NCBI GenBank assembly: GCA_965215445.1
Contig: CBDCDT010000002.1
Span: 806,001-870,000, forward strand
DNA length: 64,000 bases
Direction: 5' to 3'
Origin: CBDBLK01 sp965215445
GTDB taxonomy: Bacteria; Bdellovibrionota; Bacteriovoracia; Bacteriovoracales; Bacteriovoracaceae
In this document: piece after piece, positions 8,776 through 17,688 of the stretch
Layout: the number at the start of each line of letters is the position of its first letter
Numbering within the stretch: the stretch's first letter is position 1
Notes under the pieces: generated by a model
The model's database searches: none
Told to the model about the DNA's origin: nothing
What the model saw: the letters and a program-made list of their open reading frames with translations, nothing else
Program-made: the position numbers and the translations under genes

Positions 8776-10851
8776 ATGGATGATATTTTACAAAAACTAA
8801 AATTTCTTAGGCAAAATAGTGATCTCGTCGTTGCAGTAGGTGTTATTTTTATCCTCGCAATGATGATTATTCCAATTCACCCTTTTCTTCTCGATTTTTT
8901 TCTTGTTGTAAGTTTGTCTTTCTCCATCATCGTTCTTTTAATGAGCATTTATACCAAAAGACCGTTAGATTTTTCAACATTTCCATCATTTTTGCTAGTG
9001 ATGACCTTATTTCGATTATCATTAAACGTTGCCTCAACCCGGAATATTTTATTGAATGGAGGGAGTGAAGGAACACAAGCAGCAGGAAGAATTATTCAAT
9101 CTTTTGGGGAATTTGTTGTAGAAGGAAATTATGTAGTAGGAATTATAGTTTTTCTTACGCTTGTGATAATAAATTTTATGGTTATCACAAAGGGAGCAGG
9201 GAGAATTGCAGAAGTAGCGGCCCGCTTTACTTTGGATGCTATGCCTGGGAAACAAATGGCCATTGATGCTGATCTGAATGCTCGCCTTATTAATGAACAA
9301 GAGGCAAGGGCCAGAAGAAAAGAAGTCTCTGAGGAAGCAGATTTTTATGGGTCTATGGATGGTGCTTCTAAATTTGTGAGAGGGGATGCCATTGCAAGTA
9401 TTTTAATTACAGGAATTAATATTGTTGGTGGAATTATTGTTGGTGTAGTTCAAAGTGGAATGGACATTTCTAATGCTGCTGAAGTATTTACTTTATTAAC
9501 CGCAGGCGATGGTCTTGTAACTCAAATACCTGCTCTTATTGTATCTACCGCAGCAGGCATAATTATTACACGCAATACAAATGAGGATAATCTTGGAAAT
9601 CAAGTTATTAAACAATTTAAAATCCACCCCAAGGCAATTTATATGGCCTCTGTAATATTAGTATTCTTCGGCTTAATTCCAGGTCTGCCACAAGCGCCTT
9701 TCATATTTACAGGATTAATTTTTACATTATTAGGATATAGATTAGAGAAATCAAGTGAGCAAGAAAAAATGGATATAATTAAAAAGAATGTAGAAGGAGA
9801 AAAGGCGTCCTCTGATGACTTAGAGAAACTTCTTAATTTAGATCTTGTAGAACTTGAGGTTGGATATGGATTAGTTAATTTAGTTGATAGTAGTCAAGAT
9901 GGAGATTTATTGGAAAGAATTACCTATATTAGAAAACAATTTGTTCTCGATTGGGGCGTTATTATACCATCTATAAGAATTAAGGATAATCTTGAGCTTC
10001 GGCCTGGTGGTTATTCTGTCAAGATAAAAGGTGTTGAAGTAGCAAAAGGCGATCTTATGATAGATCACTTTATGGCCATGGATCCAGGCAATGTTGTTGA
10101 AAAACTCAGTGGAGTTGAAACGACTGAACCAGTTTTTGGTCTGCAAGCAATCTGGATTACTGAAGAACAAAAAGAGGAAGCTGAATATAATGGATATACT
10201 GTTGTTGATCTTTCTTCCATAATTGCAACCCATTTGACAGAATTGCTCAAAAATAATCTATCAGAGCTTTTTGGCCGACAAGAATTAGTTAGAATTATTG
10301 ATAATTTTAAAGAATCTTATCCCAAGATTGTTAATGATTTAATTCCAGAGATTCTTTCTTTAGGTCAAGTTTTGAAGGTTTTACAAAATTTATTAAGAGA
10401 AAATATCTCAATTAGAGATTTGAGAACAATTCTGGAGACTTTAGCAGAGCATGGTGCTAGTATAAAAGATGCAGATATTCTAACAGAGTATACAAGACAA
10501 GCACTTTTTAGAACTATTACGGAAAGTATAAAAAGCGGACAAGGAGATATTCCCATTTTTACGCTGGATGGAAAAATAGAAGAGTCTATCATTCAAAATA
10601 TTACTCAAACTGAACAAGGGCAAAAGCTCAATTTAAGCCCTGAAATAACACAATCTATTTTATCAAGCCTTAGCGAAAAAATTGAAGAAGCTACGAGTAG
10701 TGGAGAAAAAATGGTTATTCTTTGCTCTCCAAAAATTAGAAATCATTTTAAAAGACTAACAGAAAAATTTATCCCTAATTTAACGGTTATTTCTCATAGT
10801 GAATTAGGCCCGGATGCTAATATAAGGTCATTGGGAATGGTGAGGTTATAA
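8776..10851 (+). CDS. flhA: Flagellar export gate protein FlhA
   Basis: The protein has 691 residues. The N-terminal half carries eight membrane helices with the FHIPEP-family signature RLSLNVASTRNILLNG and the cytoplasmic FHIPEP loop (DAMPGKQMAIDADLNARLINEQEARARR). The C-terminal half is the nonameric cytosolic ring that docks chaperone-substrate complexes and uses the proton gradient. It starts three bases after flhB and stops two bases before flhF, so the three genes are probably cotranslated. Confidence 0.97.
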   Translation: MDDILQKLKFLRQNSDLVVAVGVIFILAMMIIPIHPFLLDFFLVVSLSFSIIVLLMSIYTKRPLDFSTFPSFLLVMTLFRLSLNVASTRNILLNGGSEGTQAAGRIIQSFGEFVVEGNYVVGIIVFLTLVIINFMVITKGAGRIAEVAARFTLDAMPGKQMAIDADLNARLINEQEARARRKEVSEEADFYGSMDGASKFVRGDAIASILITGINIVGGIIVGVVQSGMDISNAAEVFTLLTAGDGLVTQIPALIVSTAAGIIITRNTNEDNLGNQVIKQFKIHPKAIYMASVILVFFGLIPGLPQAPFIFTGLIFTLLGYRLEKSSEQEKMDIIKKNVEGEKASSDDLEKLLNLDLVELEVGYGLVNLVDSSQDGDLLERITYIRKQFVLDWGVIIPSIRIKDNLELRPGGYSVKIKGVEVAKGDLMIDHFMAMDPGNVVEKLSGVETTEPVFGLQAIWITEEQKEEAEYNGYTVVDLSSIIATHLTELLKNNLSELFGRQELVRIIDNFKESYPKIVNDLIPEILSLGQVLKVLQNLLRENISIRDLRTILETLAEHGASIKDADILTEYTRQALFRTITESIKSGQGDIPIFTLDGKIEESIIQNITQTEQGQKLNLSPEITQSILSSLSEKIEEATSSGEKMVILCSPKIRNHFKRLTEKFIPNLTVISHSELGPDANIRSLGMVRL

Positions 10852-10853
10852 AA

Positions 10854-12170
10854 ATGTATGTTAGAAAATTTGAATCTGAAACAATGAGTGATGCTGTAAG
10901 GCAAATTAAACAAGAATTAGGCCCTGATGCAATAATCCTTAAAACAAGGACGAATAAAGGCATTAAGGGAGCATTCAAAAAAAATAAGATTGAAATAACG
11001 GCAGCTATCTCAGAAAAAAATTACTCTAAAAAAATGAAAGTGGATAATATATTTGACGATAGTGAAAAGAAAAGATTTTATAACAACAATTCATCCTATA
11101 TATCTAATGTTATAGAGAACTATAAAAATTTTGACTCAGACAAAAAGCAAAAAGAGGCAAATTATTCAAATGCCTCGGAAAAAGAATCGGCATCTGATTT
11201 AGATAACTTTCTTCAAAATCAAGAAGTTCCCAATAAAGAAGAGGTAAAAGAGAGTCGTCTTGATAGTGTGGAAAAAAAACCAGAATTTGCAGAAGAGGAA
11301 ACTGTTATCAACGAAATCGCTACTTTTGACAAAAAAGAGAAAATTGAAAGGTTGGAGAGAAAAATTTTTCAATTAGAAAAACATTTTGAGAAATTAAATA
11401 AAAACAGCCCGCTGGGTATATTGCAATTGCAAACGACATTACGCTCTTTAGGTATTAGCGAGTCGTATATTCAGCAGCTTTCAAAAAAAATCTTATTTGG
11501 GCTTTCTAAAGATGACTTGGATAACAGTGATATTGTTTTTGAATTTGCTCTCAAGGAAATGCTTGCACAAATTAATACAGAACTTCCTCTTTTTAGTAAT
11601 ACTGAAAATGCTAAAAAACCAGTAGTGACAGTATTGATATCCGAAATTTCTTGTGGCCAAACAACAATTCTTTATAAACTTGGAGTTTTAAAAAAGGAAA
11701 GTGTTTTAATTAAGTCTAAAAATAAATCGACTTTTACAGAAGATATATTCAACTTAAATGTAAAAGAGGCCACCGGCCTATCGAATTATATCTCTCTTAC
11801 TCACAGCGCAGTTGAAAACGGGCAGTCGGTTTTTATGGATTATAAAAGCATTCCTCAAAAAGCAGGGGAAACGAAGAGGTTTATAGAGGGCCTACGTCGA
11901 TCTTTTGAAAAAGTAGAGGTATTGATTTGTCTTTCGTCCGTTTGCTCTGAAACCTACAATAGAAAAATAATAGAACGCTATGCTGCTTTAAGTAATGGAC
12001 TTATTATCACAAAGCTCGATTTATGTTTTGATTATGGAAATTTGTTTAATATTGGAGAAGCGTATAAACAATTACCGTTTAAATTTTTTGGGACGGGTGA
12101 AACTATCCCTGAAGATATAGAAAGTGCAACAGTTGAAAGGATTTTGTCTGGAATATTCCAGCTAAAATGA
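10854..12170 (+). CDS. flhF: FlhF-like flagellar placement protein with degenerate GTPase site
   Basis: The protein has 438 residues. The N-terminus (MYVRKFESETMSDAVRQIKQELGPDAIIL) is the conserved FlhF B-domain start, followed by a long charged, low-complexity linker and an NG-like domain after about residue 180. The P-loop is broken: residues 263-271 read SEISCGQTT where SRP-type GTPases have GxxxxGKTT, so both the first glycine and the lysine are gone. The G3 motif DTAGR is not recognisable, while G4 TKLD (386-389) remains. FlhF normally recruits the first flagellar parts to the pole as a GTP-bound dimer. The position between flhA and flhG fixes the identity; GTP hydrolysis is doubtful. 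Confidence 0.88.
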   Translation: MYVRKFESETMSDAVRQIKQELGPDAIILKTRTNKGIKGAFKKNKIEITAAISEKNYSKKMKVDNIFDDSEKKRFYNNNSSYISNVIENYKNFDSDKKQKEANYSNASEKESASDLDNFLQNQEVPNKEEVKESRLDSVEKKPEFAEEETVINEIATFDKKEKIERLERKIFQLEKHFEKLNKNSPLGILQLQTTLRSLGISESYIQQLSKKILFGLSKDDLDNSDIVFEFALKEMLAQINTELPLFSNTENAKKPVVTVLISEISCGQTTILYKLGVLKKESVLIKSKNKSTFTEDIFNLNVKEATGLSNYISLTHSAVENGQSVFMDYKSIPQKAGETKRFIEGLRRSFEKVEVLICLSSVCSETYNRKIIERYAALSNGLIITKLDLCFDYGNLFNIGEAYKQLPFKFFGTGETIPEDIESATVERILSGIFQLK

Positions 12171-12204
12171 AAAATATGGATAGAATTTCTTAAGCTGTTT
12201 TTAC

Positions 12205-12233
12205 TTGAAAGATATAAATATAATATGTATATG
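12205..12233 (+). promoter_or_regulatory. Possible sigma-70 promoter before flhG
   Basis: TTGAAA (12205-12210), a 17-base spacer and TATATG (12228-12233) lie in the 116-base gap between flhF and flhG, the widest gap inside the flagellar block. It could give separate control of flhG-fliA. The region is so AT-rich that chance matches are common. Confidence 0.3.
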
Positions 12234-12251
12234 GTTAAAAACAATTTTTAC

Positions 12252-12272
12252 TAAATCCTAGACAGGGATTTA
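12252..12272 (+). promoter_or_regulatory. Inverted repeat just upstream of flhG ribosome site
   Basis: Perfect 7-bp arms TAAATCC (12252-12258) and GGATTTA (12266-12272) are separated by seven bases. They end three bases before the AAGGAG ribosome site of flhG (start 12287). This could be an operator or an RNA hairpin that tunes flhG translation. There is no T-run, so it is not a terminator. Confidence 0.4.
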
Positions 12273-12286
12273 ATAAAGGAGACAGG

Positions 12287-13168
12287 ATGTCGGTCAGTAA
12301 AGCTAGTCGTTGGCTTTATTCTCATCATTCACACAAAAAAAACAATTTGTTGGGAAGGGAAGGACGTTTATTACTTAATCCTGCCAGGACAGTTTCTGTA
12401 GTCAGTGGCAAAGGAGGAGTTGGAAAAACTTCTTTTGCATTGAAATTATCTCGAATACTAGCGAATGAAGGCTATAAAGTATTACTTATAGATTGTGACA
12501 TGAACTTATCTAATACTGCGGTAAAATTAGGACTTCCAATAAATCAAAATTTTTATGAGTTTATTAATAATCAAAAAAAATTTGAAGAAATTATTTATAA
12601 AGATAATAAGTTTCACTTACTTCCAGCCTGTAATGGGTGCTTGGATTTATTTAAAGAAAAATTAGATTGGGAAAAAATTATCATTGATACTATATGTATT
12701 CATGAGGATGATTATGACTTTATTTTTTTGGATTGCCCAGCTGGATTAAGCAAAGAAGTTCTTTCGATTAGCGCTTATTGTGACTACCGTTTTGTTATTA
12801 CTACTCCCGATAAGTCTGCTATAACAGATTCTTATTCTTTAATAAAAATATTAGACCAACATTATGGCATAAGAATGAACAATTTATTACTCAATAAAAT
12901 TTCAAATAAAGATCAATACAACAAAATCGTAAGGGCCATGAATGGAGTAGTAAATAATTTTTTGTCTTCCAGATTAAATATTTTGGGCTTTGTTTCTTTT
13001 TTTAAAGAAAATATTGATGACTTTGATAAGGAATTAGCAAAATTTTCCGATTCTTTTATACAAGGCCAATTTTTTAATATCGTAAGAAAATTTATCGAAG
13101 AAGCTGTTGGAGATGTTTCTTATTCAAAATTTGGAAGTAATCCTTATAAAACTAATTTTATAAAATAA
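12287..13168 (+). CDS. flhG: FlhG (FleN/YlxH) MinD-like ATPase
   Basis: The protein has 293 residues. The deviant Walker A motif is intact (SGKGGVGKTS, with KGGVGKT at residues 42-48), followed by LLIDCDMNLSN and the Walker B region DFIFLDCPAG. FlhG sets flagellar number and place by antagonising FlhF and, in some species, FlrA/FleQ. The N-terminal extension of about 35 residues before the P-loop fits the FlhG region that activates FlhF GTPase; that assignment is inference, and the activation target here looks degenerate. ATG 12287 follows AAAGGAG. Confidence 0.93.
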   Translation: MSVSKASRWLYSHHSHKKNNLLGREGRLLLNPARTVSVVSGKGGVGKTSFALKLSRILANEGYKVLLIDCDMNLSNTAVKLGLPINQNFYEFINNQKKFEEIIYKDNKFHLLPACNGCLDLFKEKLDWEKIIIDTICIHEDDYDFIFLDCPAGLSKEVLSISAYCDYRFVITTPDKSAITDSYSLIKILDQHYGIRMNNLLLNKISNKDQYNKIVRAMNGVVNNFLSSRLNILGFVSFFKENIDDFDKELAKFSDSFIQGQFFNIVRKFIEEAVGDVSYSKFGSNPYKTNFIK

Positions 13169-13200
13169 TAGAGATTATTTTTATATTTAGGGGTTTCATA

Positions 13201-13986
13201 ATGACATCAATTTCAAAAAAACTTAAAGAATTAAAAGATTATAGATCAATATCTGACCCTAAGATAAAAAGTGAAATTATTGTAAATTATTCCCTTTTAA
13301 TAAAATATATTGCTCAAAAAATTTTAGCTCGCTTGCCCAGCAATATTGAACTTGATGATTTAATTTCTTGTGGTGTTATCGGATTGATGGATGCGATAGA
13401 AAAATTTGATCCTAGCCATAATAATAAATTTAAAACTTACGCGGAATTTAGGATTCGCGGTGCAATTTTAGATGAATTAAGAGCGCAAGATTGGGTTCCA
13501 AGGTCTATTAGAGAAAAGGCAAAACTTATTGAAAGAAATTATACGAGATTAGAATCAGAGCTGGGAAGGCCAGCCACTGACGATGAAATGTGTCAAGCTT
13601 TGAATTGTACGTTGGAAGAATTTTATCAAATTTTAAATCAAAGCAAACCGGTTTTTCTACTTAATGTTGACGATAACTCTTCTTTTAGCAGATGTGATAA
13701 AAAGTTAATAGCGGGCATTGTTGAGGATAGTTATTCAACAAATCCTTTAAATGCAGTCAGTTATAAAAATATTCGAGAAAGCGTTAAGGAAGGTATTAAA
13801 TCTCTTCCAGAGAAACAACGTTTGGTTTTAAGTCTATATTACTACGAAGATTTAAACCTTAAAGAAATTGGAAAGATATTAGATGTTACTGAATCTCGAA
13901 TTTCTCAACTTCATACTCAAGCAATTATCAAATTGAGGTCTAAATTAAAATCAATATTTAAACACCCTGATGACATAGCTTCTTAA
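13201..13986 (+). CDS. fliA: Flagellar sigma factor FliA (sigma-28)
   Basis: The protein has 261 residues. Region 2 contains DLISCGVIGLMDAIEKFDP and FKTYAEFRIRGAILDELRAQDWVPRSIREKA, the FliA-type hallmark. Region 3 follows (LGRPATDDEM), then region 4 with the helix-turn-helix LNLKEIGKILDVTESRISQLHTQA. FliA transcribes late flagellar and chemotaxis genes and is normally held by anti-sigma FlgM. No flgM is visible here. It follows flhG by 32 bases. Confidence 0.95.
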   Translation: MTSISKKLKELKDYRSISDPKIKSEIIVNYSLLIKYIAQKILARLPSNIELDDLISCGVIGLMDAIEKFDPSHNNKFKTYAEFRIRGAILDELRAQDWVPRSIREKAKLIERNYTRLESELGRPATDDEMCQALNCTLEEFYQILNQSKPVFLLNVDDNSSFSRCDKKLIAGIVEDSYSTNPLNAVSYKNIRESVKEGIKSLPEKQRLVLSLYYYEDLNLKEIGKILDVTESRISQLHTQAIIKLRSKLKSIFKHPDDIAS

Positions 13987-14156
13987 TCCTTCGGGCGATA
14001 TTCTGATTGTTTCCCTTGGTTGGCCCTTAAATTTAAGATTGATATAAATATTTATTATTTCTATACCTAATTTGTTAAAAAATTATTTATTTATGGTGTT
14101 TTAGTAAGTAATTAAGAGGATTAATAATTATAATATTTTTATTGGGAGTTTAAATT

Positions 14157-16508
14157 ATGAAATATAATTTAGGTTATTTATTACAATTTTATTACAGTTC
14201 TGTTCTTTTAATCACTATCCTAATAATAGGAATTTATGGTGGTTTGGATTTAGACAATGCAGTTGCAACTATTGAATCCGGTCTGCAATTAGAAAATATA
14301 AAAGACCAAAACGGGATTGAAGAAATAGAAACCCTCATAAAAGATGGAAGATTGGAGGAGGCAATATCTTATACAAAGGCACTTCAAGCAAGAGTAGGCC
14401 ATCTTAATTTATCAACATCGACCAAAAGCTTTGAAGAATTCAATAGTGGATTGCGAGAAATAAAAAGGAGTCTGGTGAATTTGACTAGTCATTCAGACTT
14501 GGAATCTATTATTTTAACTTTTGATGAAAAACTAAATAACTTTTTATCTTTTGTGAAAAAGAATCAATGGAGGACTTTAACTAGAACAACAGAAACTATT
14601 AAATCAAAAGCATATTCATCTATCATAGGGCCTAAAGATTTTTTTAATTCTTCTAAGCTGAAAGGATTTCATAATTTTACTTCTAAAGACATTGAGAGTA
14701 TGGAGAGAATTGTTAAGAAATCTTTTCTTAGTAACCCAAACAAGAAAAATGTTATGGCAAAAATTAAATATCTCAATATTGAAATTGAAAAGGTCGAGGA
14801 ATATCTATTTTCTATAGAAGCATTAAATTCATCTTTTAGCAGTTTGAATTCAACTTATTATAAATGGATGAATGAAATCGAGCCTGCAATAGCTTTAACA
14901 AAGATAAAGATAGAAAAAAGCAATAAGAAATCAACAATAATATACTGGGGTATATTATGTTTTCTAATTTTTTCTATTATATTGAGTTATTTTGTGTGCC
15001 GTGTAAGCAATTTGGCCTTAAGAAAAAAAATGGGAGCAATAATATTAGATGCCATAAAAAAAGGCCTTATTCCCTTTAAGTCCAACTTTGATATAGATTT
15101 TGGATGTGAATTTAAAGAGGAATTTGAAAAATATAGAGAATGTTTTCATAAACGTGGAAATCTAGGGATTATTTTTCAAAAGGCAATTCCCTTTGGTTCG
15201 GCATTATTTGACTCCAATTTAAATTTAGTTTGGGCAAATTCTCTTTTTTATAAACATTTTGGCATAGAGAAAAACAAAACGAAAAATTACTTGAATTGGA
15301 GTTTTTTTCAAAAAGAAACAAACTTAGTAGAAGATGATTTTATTTTGACCACCTTAAAACAAGGTATTGCTGGTATTTATCAAATCCAGATAAAAAATAA
15401 TGGCAATAAAAAAACAGATTCTTATGAAATTTACATTACTCCTATAGAATACGAGGGACAGAAGAAAATTTCGATGTTTCTTTACCCTTTGAATAACGTA
15501 GAGGAAACTATTACGAATCAAAAGGATTTAATTATTTCTCCAATCTCCCAAATGTTAGATTGTTTAACAAATAATATTTCTACAGATGAAATATATAAAG
15601 GATTAAAGAAAGACTTTGAAAATTCTGGGATTCTTAAAGTTTTTGAAAAATTTATAAATTATAACAATATCATCGCTCAGCAAAAAGAAAATTTTATAGA
15701 AAAAATAGGAGAATTACAAAGTTCTTTAAAATATAAAAATGAATTAAAAGAGGAATCAAGGGATTTATCATCAAACATTAAAAAAATCAACGGATTGATG
15801 GTAGCAAAATTTAAAAAATCGGAAGAATCAATTGTTGAATATATGGAAACACATAAAGAATTAGAAAAACAAACTGAGACTCTTTTAAAATTTTTTGAAT
15901 TTTTATTTATGAATAAGAATAATATTGTTAAAGATAGAGAAACCGCAGAAAAAATAATTGAGGAAAACTTAAAAACTCTTAAAAGCACAGATGCAATAAA
16001 AAATAAACTCAAAGGTTTTGGGTCACAGCTAGAGAACTGTAGCAGCAAATTGAGTCAACTAACAGAACAAATATCACTTACGACAAGAAATGGAGATATA
16101 GATGGAGGATACTTGGAAAATAAAACAGAAAAAATGAAGTTTGAATTGAAAGGAATTGAAGAAATATCAGTTTCTTTTAACGAGATAATAAAATCGTTTG
16201 ATATAATAGTTTCAAAAGCATATTTGATTCTTGAAGAATGGGATCGCTTAGATTTCGATAAACTTAAAAATGAATTAAAAATATTTGAAAACGATTTCAA
16301 AAGATTTAAGGAAAAATTGAATAAGATGTTAAACTACGGTAAAGATATGAATCAAGCCGCAATGAATGATTTAAAAGATGCTTATCAAGAATTTCAGAGG
16401 AAATTTACTTTAGAAAAAAGAATTTCACAACTTTTAGAAATAGATCAATATAATTCTCAATACAATTTCACGAATGATCAAACCTGGCCTAAAACTCCAA
16501 GTGTCTAG
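14157..16508 (+). CDS. MCP-like two-helix membrane protein with PAS-like and coiled-coil domains
   Basis: The protein has 783 residues. A first membrane helix (about residues 13-28) and a second (262-285) enclose a helical periplasmic domain of about 230 residues, the topology of a chemoreceptor. A PAS-like segment (ALFDSNLNLVWANSLFYKHFG, near 350-370) and a long coiled coil (about 480-770) follow. The methyl-accepting signalling tip normally marked by a conserved Gln/Asn-Leu-Ala-rich hairpin is not recognisable, and there is no histidine kinase or cyclase motif. It follows fliA by 170 bases; ATG 14157 follows GGGAG. It could be a degenerate chemoreceptor or a structural motility protein. Family not recognised. 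Confidence 0.7.
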   Translation: MKYNLGYLLQFYYSSVLLITILIIGIYGGLDLDNAVATIESGLQLENIKDQNGIEEIETLIKDGRLEEAISYTKALQARVGHLNLSTSTKSFEEFNSGLREIKRSLVNLTSHSDLESIILTFDEKLNNFLSFVKKNQWRTLTRTTETIKSKAYSSIIGPKDFFNSSKLKGFHNFTSKDIESMERIVKKSFLSNPNKKNVMAKIKYLNIEIEKVEEYLFSIEALNSSFSSLNSTYYKWMNEIEPAIALTKIKIEKSNKKSTIIYWGILCFLIFSIILSYFVCRVSNLALRKKMGAIILDAIKKGLIPFKSNFDIDFGCEFKEEFEKYRECFHKRGNLGIIFQKAIPFGSALFDSNLNLVWANSLFYKHFGIEKNKTKNYLNWSFFQKETNLVEDDFILTTLKQGIAGIYQIQIKNNGNKKTDSYEIYITPIEYEGQKKISMFLYPLNNVEETITNQKDLIISPISQMLDCLTNNISTDEIYKGLKKDFENSGILKVFEKFINYNNIIAQQKENFIEKIGELQSSLKYKNELKEESRDLSSNIKKINGLMVAKFKKSEESIVEYMETHKELEKQTETLLKFFEFLFMNKNNIVKDRETAEKIIEENLKTLKSTDAIKNKLKGFGSQLENCSSKLSQLTEQISLTTRNGDIDGGYLENKTEKMKFELKGIEEISVSFNEIIKSFDIIVSKAYLILEEWDRLDFDKLKNELKIFENDFKRFKEKLNKMLNYGKDMNQAAMNDLKDAYQEFQRKFTLEKRISQLLEIDQYNSQYNFTNDQTWPKTPSV

Positions 16509-16516
16509 GATTGGTT

Positions 16517-17179
16517 TCAGGTAAGGATAAAAATCTTTTTTAATATTTTTTCAAAAGAGCATAAAAGGGTTTCTTTGCTGCTAGAATTGTCTATGATTAA
16601 ATCGGCTTTTTCTTTTTTCTTTTCTATTGGCCATTGTAGTGATAACATTTTTTTCGCTAAATCCTGGGAGATTGAATCTCTTTTTATTAATCTTGCTAAT
16701 TGAATTTGGGAAGGAGAATAGACGAGAATTTTGACATCAACTAGAGAATCCAAATTCTTTTCAAATAACAAAGGTATGTCATAGATAATAAAAGAATCTT
16801 CTGGAGACAAACTGTTTAAGAATTTTTTTGGAAGTTGCTGGTATATAAAAGATTCAAACTTTTCTCTATTTTTTTCTTTATTTTGAGAGAAAAAAATTTG
16901 ACGGAGCTTCAAGAAATTAATCTCTCCTCCGGAGATGGCCTCGGGACATTCCTTTTGAATAAAGTTCAAGCTATCTTTTTGACGATAAATTTCTTTTACA
17001 AGAGCATCTGCATCGACAACCTTTATCCCTTTTTTTTGAAATAGTTTAGCAGTTGTTGTTTTTCCACTTGCTATCCCACCAGTGAGCGCGATTATAGGAA
17101 TTGGACATTGATGGAGTCTATTTTCAGGGGTTAGTCGAATCCACGATTCTTTAAGCAGTGGTCTAGTTTTGCTGTTCAC
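16517..17179 (-). CDS. coaE: Dephospho-CoA kinase
   Basis: The protein has 220 residues. The P-loop GGIASGKT (about residues 34-41) is followed by VVDADALVKEIY, a typical CoaE motif, and the lid region RLIKRDSISQDLAKKML. It phosphorylates dephospho-CoA, the last step of CoA synthesis. The GTG start at 17179 gives an unusual 28-residue head and a 17-base overlap with mazG; no better start codon is seen before the P-loop. The stop is eight bases from the end of the convergent MCP-like gene. Confidence 0.92.
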   Translation of the reverse strand: MNSKTRPLLKESWIRLTPENRLHQCPIPIIALTGGIASGKTTTAKLFQKKGIKVVDADALVKEIYRQKDSLNFIQKECPEAISGGEINFLKLRQIFFSQNKEKNREKFESFIYQQLPKKFLNSLSPEDSFIIYDIPLLFEKNLDSLVDVKILVYSPSQIQLARLIKRDSISQDLAKKMLSLQWPIEKKKEKADLIIDNSSSKETLLCSFEKILKKIFILT

Positions 17180-17621
17180 TTTTTTTTACCATTCTCCAGT
17201 ATTTATCAATTTGAGATTGAGTCATCTCTTCAACACTTTTTTTATCCTTCTCTATAAGAGCTACCATGCTATCGAAGCGTTTAACAAATTTTTGATTGGC
17301 CTTTTCTAAAGCAAGTTCTGGGTCTATATTAAGATGACGTGCCAGTTGAGCAACAGAGAAAAGGAGGTCTCCCAATTCTTCTTGAGTATTTTTTTTATTT
17401 TGGGTATTAAGAGCAATTTCTTTTTTGAGTTCCTGCCATTCCTCTTCTACTTTATAACTAACTTGAGTAGCATCTTCCCAGTCAAAATTAAATTGAGACG
17501 TCATTTCCCCAATTCTTCTTGCCGAGATTAGAGGGGATAGTGCCAAAATGGCCTCATAAAATTTGCGGTCAATTTTTTCTTTAGAGGCGTGTTTTTCAGG
17601 TTTTGAGTTATTAGTTGTCAT
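17163..17621 (-). CDS. mazG: MazG-family nucleotide pyrophosphohydrolase
   Basis: The protein has 152 residues: one MazG domain rather than the two of E. coli MazG. The metal-binding residues are visible in KVEEEWQELKKEI and EELGDLLFSVAQLARHLNIDPELALEKANQKFVKRF. These enzymes hydrolyse (d)NTPs to monophosphates and may clear damaged nucleotides. No Shine-Dalgarno sequence is seen before its ATG at 17621, but a 14-codon ORF with a good one ends eight bases upstream, so translation may be coupled. It is cotranscribed with coaE. Confidence 0.9.
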   Translation of the reverse strand: MTTNNSKPEKHASKEKIDRKFYEAILALSPLISARRIGEMTSQFNFDWEDATQVSYKVEEEWQELKKEIALNTQNKKNTQEELGDLLFSVAQLARHLNIDPELALEKANQKFVKRFDSMVALIEKDKKSVEEMTQSQIDKYWRMVKKSEQQN

Positions 17622-17629
17622 TTTTATTT

Positions 17630-17674
17630 TTAACTGTCAAAATCGAACGGGATATGATTTACTTTTTTAGACAT
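17630..17674 (-). CDS. Putative 14-residue leader peptide upstream of mazG
   Basis: An ATG at 17674 is preceded by GAGGA with a five-base gap and opens a frame encoding MSKKVNHIPFDFDS, ending at TAA eight bases before the mazG start. mazG itself lacks a ribosome site. This may be a coupling or leader ORF, or a chance ORF; only the arrangement supports it. Confidence 0.35.
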   Translation of the reverse strand: MSKKVNHIPFDFDS

Positions 17675-17688
17675 AAAGTTCCTCATTT

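Noticed and set aside
14101..14156. TATAAT at 14129 as promoter of the MCP-like gene, or a sigma-28 promoter there
   Set aside because: No -35 at suitable spacing, and no GCCGATAA-like box; the stretch is nearly pure A and T.
17622..17650. TTGACA on the minus strand just before mazG as a -35 box
   Set aside because: It is only about 12 bases from the start codon and no -10 can fit.
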